From Liopterus haemorrhoidalis (Eukaryota; Arthropoda; Insecta; Coleoptera; Dytiscidae), in NCBI GenBank assembly GCA_963971575.1, contig OZ020619.1, positions 23,380,813 to 23,444,812 on the forward strand: a stretch of 64,000 nt of DNA, given 5' to 3'. Positions 55,762 to 64,000 of this stretch are shown here, one piece after another; within the stretch, counting starts at the first letter, position 1; every line of letters begins with the position of its first letter. The notes under the pieces were generated by a model. It saw only the letters and a program-made list of their open reading frames with translations. It had not been told where the DNA came from and did not search any database. The translations under genes were made by a program, and so were the position numbers.

Positions 55762-56004
55762 ATTGAAATTGAAACAAAAAGGATATAAAGGAAATAAGTG
55801 ACTCACTTACCTTAACAACCTTTTTATGACCAGTGTTCTGTTATCACACTCTCTCTCTCTCTCTGACGATGTCCTGTTGATTACCTTGATTGATGATATT
55901 CTTGCTTGATGTTATTCTTGCTATGTGTCTGATGAATGTCTAATTATTATTTGATTTCTACGGCTGTTACCGTCTTATTGTTCTTCTGACACTGTCTTTG
56001 GAAA

Positions 56005-56027
56005 TTATCCGGTTCTGTAGGACCAAA
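56005..56027 (-). promoter_or_regulatory. Primer-binding-site candidate
   Basis: In element orientation tggtcctacagaaccgga follows the 5' LTR end by two bases. Starting with TGG fits pairing with a tRNA 3' CCA end. The tRNA was not identified. Confidence 0.6.
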
Positions 56028-56264
56028 TGTAGCGTGTACGCAAATCTTTTATTTTTATTTCACATTTATTTATTTTAATACATACAAATATTAATAATTA
56101 AATATGTGATCATTTAGTGGACTGTATATAATAGGATTTTTTGATGTTGACAGTTGTGAATTTAGTGTCAGACTGTTTTTTATATTTTTGTTTTCATAGC
56201 AACCCACTTTTTGAACACAGCTGTTTTTTTACAAAAATGAACAGTGGCACTCAAACACTGGACA
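56028..56264 (-). repeat. 5' LTR (right in window), 237 bp
   Basis: Identical by eye to 50405-50641. Promoter and RNA start should lie here. Confidence 0.93.
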
Positions 56265-57273
56265 CTATCAAAACTTTTTCGAGATATTTTAAAAAGACAC
56301 GTATGTGCTAAAAAGTAATGTTGCAACTAAACGAACACAGGAAATACGACGGAATGTATAATACACCCCGATTGTAGATCCACCCCTTTAGGGGTTGATT
56401 AGGACAAAATCCTGAAATAGGTGTTTCGGTATTTGTATGGGTAATCTTTGTAAGCAAAAAGCAAGTCGATATCTTATTGGTTCTAAGAGATATTGAGGAA
56501 TCCTTGAAATCATAATTCACCCCTTTTCACCTTTTAGGGGTGAAATTTTAAAGAACTGTCAAAACCATTTCGAAATATTTTAAAAAGACACCTATGTGCC
56601 ATAAAGTAATGTTGCAACTAAACCAACACAGGAAATACGACGGGATGTATAATTCACCCCAATTGTAGATCCACCCCTTTAGGGGTTGATTAGGAAAAAA
56701 CCTGAAATATGTTTTTCGGTATTGGTATGGGTAGACATTGTAAGCAAACAGTAAGTCGATATCTTATTGGTCCTAAAAGATATTAAGGAATCCTTGAAAT
56801 CACAATTCACCCCTTTTCACCCTTTAGGGATGAAATTTCAAAAAACTGTCAATACCATTTCGAGATATTTTAAAAGGACACCTATGTGCCAAAAAGTAAT
56901 CTTGCAACTAAACGAACACAGGAAATACAACGGGATGTATAATCCACCCCGATTGTAGGTGCACCCCTTTAGGGGTTGATTAGGGCAAAATCCTGAAATT
57001 GCTATTTCGGCATTTGTATGGGTAATACTTGTAAGCAAAAACTAAGTCGATATACCATCGGCCCTAAGAGATATTAAGGAATTCGTGAAATCACATTTCA
57101 CCCCTTTTCATCCCTTAGGAGTGGAATTTCAAAAAATCCCTTCTTAGTGGATGCTTACGTCATGGAGGGAATATACTCTCCAAATTTCAAGTTTCTAGGC
57201 CCAGGGGTTCGGGCTGGGCGGTGATGAGTGAATGAGTCAGTCAGTCAGGACACTTGCTTTTATATATATAGAA

Positions 57274-59666
57274 GACTAGCTGAGTACCCGTGCTTCGCTA
57301 CGGTATATTGACGGTTTTCCATCATCGTGCAATTATTATAAGTCATGGTTCTTTATAGATCACATTGCTGACTCTCCCCTCAGGTGTAGATTCACCCCGT
57401 TAGAGGCTCATTATATACCAAAAAAGAATGTTATAACTCAACAAACAAATAAGTTACGAAACATTATATAAGTCGCTCTAATTTAATGTAAATTCGCCCG
57501 GTTAAGTGTTGATTGAAGCAAAATCCTAAATTACATTTTTATACATGCATACGGGTGACCATAGTAAGTAAAAAGCAAGTCGTTATTTCATTAAGAGATA
57601 TTAAGAAATCCGTTTTCACCCCCTAGGGGTCGAATTTCGAGAAATCTCTTCTTAGTAGTTGCTTACGTCATGGAAGAAATATAGTCCCCGAATTTCAATT
57701 GTCTACTAAAAAATACCAATGTACCAATGAAATTTTGGGAAATATAAAAATGCAATTTGGGGGTGAAATGTGAAAAAAACGGTCAAAATGAAATGATTTT
57801 GAAACTAATGATATTAAAATGACACCTAAATGCGAAAAAGTACAACATTGTTATAATACAACAAAGACAGAAGCTACAAAGGGTTCTATAATTCACCCCG
57901 AATTTAGAATCGCCCTTTTAGGGATTGATGATTAGAGCAAAATCATGAATTTAATTTTTGAACACATATACGGATAACATTGTAAGCAAAATCCAAATCA
58001 ATATACCATTGGACCTAAAAGATAATGAAGAATCCGAGGAAAAACGTTTTATCTCTTTTCATCCCCTAGGGGTCGAATTTCGAAAATTTCCATATAAGCG
58101 GGTGCTTGCGACGTGGAGGGAATATATTTCCTGAATTTCATATATCTATGTCAAGGGACGTTCTTTCGAATAAATTTTTTTTATACCAATTACCCCTTTA
58201 GGGATGAAATTTAAAAAATTGAGGTATTGAGGAATCCTTGAAATCACATTTCATCCCTTTTCACTTCTTAGGGGTGGAATTTCGAAAAATCCCGTCTTAT
58301 TGGATGCTTACGTCATGGAGGGAATATACTTCACGAATTTTATTTATCTATGTCCAAGGGATGTTCAATCAAATACAAAATCCCCATTAACCCCTTAAGG
58401 GTGAAATTTTAAAAACTGCCAATACCATTTCGAGATATTTTGAAGACACCTATATGCCAAAAGGAATTTTATAACTCAACAAACACAGGGAATATGATGG
58501 GTTGTATAATTAACCCTGTTCGGAAATTCACCACTTTAGGGGTTGATTAGAACAAATACTGAAATAAGTTTTTCAACATAGGGTAATCTTTGTAAGTAAA
58601 AACCAAGACGATACCTTATTGGTCCGTAGAGATATTTAGGAATCCTTGAAATTCCATTTCACCCCTCAGGGGTTGAATTTCGAAAAATCCCGTCTTAGTG
58701 TATGCTTACCTCATGGAGGTAATATACTTTGCTAATATCATGTATCTATATCCAAGTGATGTTCTATCAAATAAAAAATATCCTTTTACCCCTTTAGGGG
58801 TGAAATTTTGAAAAACTGTCAAAACTATTTCGAGATATTTTAAAAAGACATCTATATGCAAAATAGGAATTTAATAACTCAATAAACACAGGAAATACGT
58901 CGGGTTCTATAATTCTCCCTGATTGTAGATCCACCCTTTTAGGGGATAAATAGGACAAAATCGTGAAATCAGTTTTTCAACATTTATGTGGATAATATTT
59001 ATAAACAAAAATGAAGGCGATATATTATTGGACCTGTGAGATATTGAGGAATCCGTGAAAACACATTTTACCCTATTTCACCCCTTAGGGATTGAATTTC
59101 CAAAAATCATTTCTTAGGGAGTCCTTAAGTCATAAAAGGTATATACTCCCTGAATTTTATGTTTCTTTGTCTAGAAGACATTCTATCGAATAATAAATGC
59201 CAATTTACCCCTTTAGGGGTATAATTTAAAAAAACGGTCAAAACACTTTCTAGATACTTTAAAAAGACACCTATATGTCAAAAAGGAGTGTTATAACACA
59301 ATAAACACAGAAGATGCGAAGGGTTCTATAATTCACCCTGATTGTAGATTCACCCCTTTAGGGCTTGCTTAGGACAAAATCCTGAAATAAGTTTTTTTAT
59401 ATTTACATGCGTAGTCTTTGTAAGCAAAAACCAAGTCGATATTTTATTGGACCTGAGAGATATTAAGGAAACCGTGAAGCCACATTTTACCCCTTTTAAC
59501 TCCCTTTTCACCCACTTAGTGGATGAGTTTCGAAAAATCCGTTCTTAGTGGGTGCTTACGTCATGGAGGGAATATACTCGCCGAATTTCATGATTATAGG
59601 TCCAGTGGTTTGGGCTGGGCGTTGATTATGAGTAGGTAGCTTAGTTACGATTTTATATATATAGAT
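57274..59666 (+). repeat. R1 dispersed repeat, near complete copy
   Basis: It begins actagctgagtacccgtgct with tcgctacggta and ends in the same (TA)nGAT terminus as 14460. It abuts the tail of the preceding copy with only a few bases between. 57630-58210 runs parallel to the start of the window. No coding capacity is evident. Confidence 0.8.
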
Positions 59667-60280
59667 TCTGTGTTATGTATACGAAACCAAAGGGGCGGAG
59701 CATATGACAACCAATGGAAGCCATAGGCGCAATTTTCAAAATCTTAATGAACCTTGCTATATAAAAAAATATTGCATATATTTAGAAACCTAAATAATGG
59801 TATTAGGTATTCGAATTAAAATTAACAAAAAAATATTTTAACATAAAATTTGTTTTGGCATCCTAAATAATCATCATTCACTTACTAAATACCTGCGAAA
59901 GCCCAAAATGTTTGAAAATTCACACTTTACGTCATCTTTTATTTGTTGAAATATATATAATTTTTTCTGGAGGCGCTGGAATACAATTTTGCAAAAATGC
60001 CCGCTCCGTGGGTAAGAGGGTGTTCTTACCCACGGAGCGGGCCTGATTCCATAATATTTACACGAAATCCATACTTTCATTTCATTGAACACCATTTGGG
60101 AAACTGTGTATTAGATCAATGATTCTTAAACTGTGGCGGACCCACAGGGATCCGTGGGTTTATGGGTCAACCATAAAGACTCAATGTTCATTAATAAATA
60201 AATTCATTTGAATGACATTTAAATTAATAAATTTAAGTTAAACGCCCAAATTTATATATGAATTAATCCTCCATATTTAA
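59667..60280. other. R2 fragment and hairpin, no gene
   Basis: 59690-59850 matches the reverse complement of 31080-31245. A 19-base perfect hairpin lies at 59999-60042. Confidence 0.6.
59999..60042. other. 19-bp perfect hairpin
   Basis: gcccgctccgtgggtaaga and its exact inverse are separated by six bases (gggtgt). It is GC-rich in an AT-rich setting. It may be a short inverted duplication like that at 16293. Confidence 0.75.
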
Positions 60281-60912
60281 AAATCAGCTGTGGCCACCAC
60301 AGGACCGCCCGCCATCATAAAGTACTTGTATAAAATACATTCTAGCAACAGAGTAGAAATAACTTGGCCTAATATTTTCTAACAGAGATATTATTTATCA
60401 TGACCATGGAAACCTTACATATAAGTATGAAAAAATTGAGACTTTCGAATTTCGAAAAATTTTACAAAAATTTTCTCAAAAAACGTCTCAAATAAAAGTT
60501 ATTAGTTATTGCATTTATAGCAACTTTTGTTAAATAAATTTTTTCGAAATTATTTTCTGTTGCTAAATATTCGCAAAAATCTTAAAATCGATAAGAGTAA
60601 ACTCCCATTTCTAGTCAACCGATTTTTACCAAAAGTTGATCAATTCGTTCCATTGATGGCAAAAGCTTAAATATGAAATTTCATAAAAATCCTTTTAGCC
60701 GAATTTGCTCTGCACGTGTAGACAGACAGACGGACGGACGGACAGATAGACAGACAGACGGACGGACGGACCGACAGACCGACAGACATCATGCTAAAAA
60801 TAGTCAAAACGTTATGTAGGGACCTCAATTCGTGGAGATCCATCGAAATCTCGAAATGTCAAAATTGGTATGATCACAATACCTCCCTTATATATGTTGG
60901 CGGTCGGTAAAA
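60281..60912 (+). repeat. R4 dispersed repeat (copy 2) with GACA/GACG expansion
   Basis: This is the partner of 36360-36835. At 60718-60786 it carries a run of gaca, gacg and gacc tetranucleotides absent from the other copy. Confidence 0.75.
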
Positions 60913-62246
60913 AATTACATTACTTAGTTTAACGGAGAATGAACAAAAAAACGAAGGGATCCATCAACAAAATTTTTATCTTAAAGGGGTTCTCAGGTTC
61001 TACTAGTTTAAAAACCGCTGTGTTTGACTGTTCATACCATATGAGTAATACTAGGAGTACCATATGTTAAAAGAAAATCTTATATGCGCCTATTGTTTAA
61101 ACAAAAAACATTGTTAAACTATTGCTTTCTCTGTACAAATACCAATATATCAACAAATAATATTAGAGTTTGTTTAAATTATTTTTACTTTCCCTTATAA
61201 CTTATGTCTGTATATTATTGTTACGCGGTAATAATTAAATAACACGCATTTTATTGTTTTATTTATTTATTAAAAAAAAGTAAATATTGGATTACTCTTT
61301 ATTTATTTTACAAAACAACAATTAACTAACAATATTCTTTTCTCTCTATCATTTGAGAGGTCTTGTCATTTGAGAGAAAGTTTTTAATAATATTCTTTCT
61401 TATAGATCTTCTTAACCATTCTGTCCTGTTTTTTCGAATTTTCGTTCTTTGGTGTTGGTCTGGAGCTATTTTAGCTGCGTTCGGCATAAACTAATAATCT
61501 ACACATTCTGCATAATTTACACAAGAAACGTTCATCATAAAGTTTTTGTGTGCTCTATGCTGCACGAAGATCGTTCGACAAATATCGTGCTGTGCAGTTT
61601 GTCTTGCACAATCGTCACAAGTTTAGATCGTGCGGCAATCTCTGCAATAGTGTTTTTCGCGGTAAAAATATAAGTTATTATATCTACAAAACAATATGAG
61701 TGAAAACAATTAAGATATCATTGTTTATGCCTGCAGCATTTGCAAAATAATAGTACAGACATGAACCTCATGATAGAACATGTAAATACACTCAAAAAGA
61801 CTCAAAATTTTCTGGATACAAGCGGAAAAGTACTTTAAATTGATTGGTAGTCATGTTTGGAACAGTACTTTCTGCATATTCAAACACTTTTCCCAAAATA
61901 TTATCTGGTTTGTAAAATTCTTCTGAATAGGGGATACGCATAAAATTTGTATTTCCTTAAAACTACATTATTTTGATATGTTAATGTTAGTTATGTCACC
62001 TAACAAAACAAAAATTACATTTTAATTAATATTATAGCAAAATTTTTGAATTAAAATATTGTAAATTTGAAATAAGCCGACCACGGAGCGAAGGTTGCCG
62101 AGTAAAAACGACTGAGTATGACGTCAAACGATAGGGGTTTCACATCACAGATACAGCTACAACATAATCTTTACACGTGTGTGTATTGTATTGTTCGAGA
62201 GTTTTGTATTTGTTTTTAAACAATTTTTCACTCATTTATTATTAAA
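60913..62246. other. Intergenic, AT-rich
   Basis: No gene is seen. ctgcgttcggcata near 61475 is an inverse of the cgaacgcacc region near 63140, possibly ends of one ~1.7-kb element. A gcacgaagatcg/gatcgtgcgg inverted pair lies near 61560-61640. Confidence 0.4.
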
Positions 62247-62369
62247 ATGGCAGATAAAGATTTTGTTAGGGCTCAGAGTGATAATTTACCCAACATTGAT
62301 GCATTTATGCTCATGGAATATATGAAAAATAATGAATGCTACAGTGCTGAAGAAATACGTGGTGTCAAA
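62247..62369 (+). CDS. Possible first exon of a host-type or transposon-linked gene
   Basis: The ATG has a good context (aaaATGG). The 41 codons start MADKDFVRAQSDNLPNIDAF and include EYMKNNECYSAEEIRGVK, ending at a donor-like AAA|GTAATT in phase 0. The pattern 'DNLP.ID.FML.E', an 'SAE' motif and 'R.VK' recalls the N-terminus of arthropod SWIM/YqaJ-domain proteins, but this rests on memory of the family and on one short exon. No downstream exon was found in the next kilobase. If continued without splicing the frame ends at 62432. Confidence 0.3.
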
Positions 62370-63160
62370 GTAATTTTTATTTTATATTCTATAACTTTAT
62401 GTAAACAAACGCTGCAACTCTGTAAAATGTAAATATTTATGTAATTTAGATGTCAGAATTTTACTACATTGTTTAAATGAAGTTACAAAACGTTAGAGGC
62501 ATAATTGAAATACTGCAATATAAGTCATCTATTTTAATATAAAATTTAATTCGGTAAACATGTATAAATTGTTTTTATAGAATTAAACTTTATTTTAATT
62601 AAAATCACTCTAACTTTACATAACCTATAAAAGTTATACAAACAAATAAGTTCACAACAGACTATGTACGCCGGTAAGGTAGTAGTGTCATGCCTCAGTT
62701 AGAAGGGGTATGACGTCACACGTCGTTTTCGCGCGCTACATACATTTATGATTTTTTTAAGCCTTCAAATTACAAAAAAAAGAATTAAAAACTGTTTTTT
62801 ATGTTTATATGCAACAAGAGGAATATAATAAAAAAAATTTAAAAAATCATGCCTATCCCCAATTGTCTTCTTCATCAAATAAAATTTCTTTTATATTACT
62901 TAAAAGCATCCTAAAACCTCCATGTGTCATTTTTATATGTATATCGCACAAAACAAGTAGCAGATGACTGACTTCATGTAATCAAACGCACATAATTTAT
63001 TTGTTTACAAAAAAAAACAATGGTTAGAATAACAAGAATAACTATGCAATCTGAACAAAGCGTTCGTCTTTCTTGCACAGTGTGCATAGTGGTCACGTGA
63101 CAAAAAATTTGCACGGAACAGAGTTAACACTGCACAGTTATGTCGAACGCACCTTTTGTC
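62370..63160. other. Intergenic, no further exon found
   Basis: AT-rich sequence with a ggtatgacgtcacacgtcg segment near 62707. No coding motif was recognised. Confidence 0.4.
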
Positions 63161-63465
63161 GACTCAGTCTATCTTGGCAACCGTGAGCACAAAACGACTG
63201 CATTGTATCGTTTTAAAGCTCTCGATAAGATATATTTAAATATACGAAAAATATTTCGCAGTGGTTTGAACTGAACATTTTAAAAAATGTTTTCTTGTGA
63301 ACCTGTGCACACTTTCGATAATATCAAGATTTATCTGGACAATTCTGAAAACAAAACAAACGTCCGTGGTATTATTTTAAAGCTCTCGCCGAAAACTTTG
63401 AAACGATGCCACGCACAGTCGTTTTGCTCTCACGGTTGCCGAAATATACTGACTCAATGGTGTAT
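63160..63465. repeat. Inverted-repeat element, about 300 bp
   Basis: gcaaccgtgagcacaaaacg near 63178 pairs with its near-inverse at 63420-63440. Pairing continues through atcgttt and aaagctctcg. It is a probable MITE. Confidence 0.55.
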
Positions 63466-63599
63466 GTGGTGCGCACAGCGTCGTGCGCACCATATTCGAC
63501 TAGCTCATTTCAACCAGGGGTGGGGGTCGGCAGAAAAATTAACGACTGAGTCGATATTTTTGAAAACCGACTCCGACTTCAAAACCATTTACTCGTAAA

Positions 63600-63790
63600 T
63601 CGTAAAGTCTATTCCGAATGTTAAAGCGGAACTAAATGGAATTTTTATTTTCTTAAGTTATCACGAATTCACTTTTTAACAATCGAATGGGCTTTTGTTA
63701 AACAAAATGATAAAAAGCCTCACTCAAACGTTAAATGTTTGTAGATTTCAATGTCTAGTTCCGCTTAAGCCAAATAAACAGACTATAATT
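63600..63790. repeat. Small inverted-repeat element
   Basis: agtctattccgaatgttaaa with gcggaactaaatgg pairs imperfectly with tctagttccgcttaagcc and aaacagacta at the other end. Fragments of the same words occur near 30630 and 32060. Confidence 0.5.
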
Positions 63791-64000
63791 ACATTAAATA
63801 TCTTGGGTTGGGGTGAGCTGGTTTTGTAAATGTCATTTTCATTTCATCTGGACATTTTGTGTCATTCTTAATACAAATTTTGGAATATATTAGATTTAAA
63901 GATTTTTTATTGGATTTTATATAAGTACATTATTATTCATAATATGCCACCTTTTCCTTTTGACATTTAGATTTTGGCTGCCAATCTCAAACATGAAACA

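Larger units (their letters stand above)
50405..56264 (-). mobile_element. BEL/Pao LTR retrotransposon, 5,860 bp
   Basis: It has two 237-base LTRs that look identical, a 5-base duplication, a primer-binding-site candidate and, on the minus strand, gag followed by pol. The protein order protease, reverse transcriptase, RNase H, integrase with a DUF5641-like end is that of BEL/Pao. Identical LTRs imply a very recent insertion. One in-frame amber codon separates the two frames. Confidence 0.95.
46581..57270 (+). repeat. R1 dispersed repeat, expanded copy (split by BEL/Pao)
   Basis: It starts actagctgaaaacccgtgct followed by tcgctacgg and ends gtcaggacacttgcttttat plus atatatag. From about 47500 it is a series of ~300-330-base monomers (ctgtcaaaaccatttcgaga, cgacgggatgtataattcac, tttaggggttgattaggac, aagcaaaaagcaagtcgata). 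The retrotransposon at 50405-56264 breaks one monomer and the series resumes at 56270. The many ~60-90-codon frames on the minus strand are the same repeat read in one frame. Confidence 0.8.

Noticed and set aside
61449..61673. 74-codon open frame
   Set aside because: No domain, no start context, and inverse-repeat words inside suggest part of a MITE.

Overview
The window is AT-rich eukaryotic repeat DNA and nearly every feature I can support is a transposable element or a relic of one. BEL/Pao, mariner/Tc1, hAT, PIF/Harbinger and non-LTR remnants, (TTAGG)n-type motifs and a tRNA-derived SINE with an (AATA)n tail point to an insect, plausibly a hemipteran; that taxon is inference. No complete host gene was recognised. 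The only long open frames that look functional are the BEL/Pao gag and pol and one mariner transposase.

Layout. 1-14,460: one copy of a dispersed repeat family (called R1 here, made of monomers carrying CCCCTTTAGGGG-like blocks) split by an 11.4-kb foldback-type element (775-12183). That element has kilobase-scale inverted arms of 141-bp tandem repeats and a perfect 9-bp target duplication. It contains two smaller foldback elements, SINE copies, TTAGG-bearing tandem repeats and a short coding relic. 14,461-39,100: a graveyard of small elements: hAT-type MITEs with exact 8-bp duplications, a frameshifted mariner sitting precisely inside a PIF/Harbinger coding relic, a 5'-truncated LINE, two facing Harbinger-like two-exon relics, a rearranged copy of the foldback core, and nested hAT/MITE/SINE insertions. 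38,384-42,613: a minus-strand R1 copy with a mariner relic in its TA-rich tail and a hAT relic (8-bp duplication) inside. 42,900-45,710: a broken DDE transposase and a structurally intact mariner-like element with perfect 30-bp terminal repeats and catalytic spacing DD41D. 46,581-57,270: a plus-strand R1 copy expanded into many monomers and carrying a 5,860-bp BEL/Pao retrotransposon with LTRs that look identical and a 5-bp duplication CTATC. 57,274-59,666: another R1 copy. 59,667-64,000: dispersed repeats, hairpins and one possible host-type first exon.

How it fits together. Target duplications and interrupted hosts give an insertion order. R1 copies are old substrate. The foldback element, hAT and mariner elements inserted into R1 or into one another. 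The BEL/Pao element and the DD41D mariner look youngest, having undamaged ends. The large foldback element is the most unusual object: its right arm preserves the empty site of an element inserted in its left arm, which independently supports the 9-bp duplication rule for this group. Coordinates of repeat edges without target duplications are approximate. All comparisons were made by eye.
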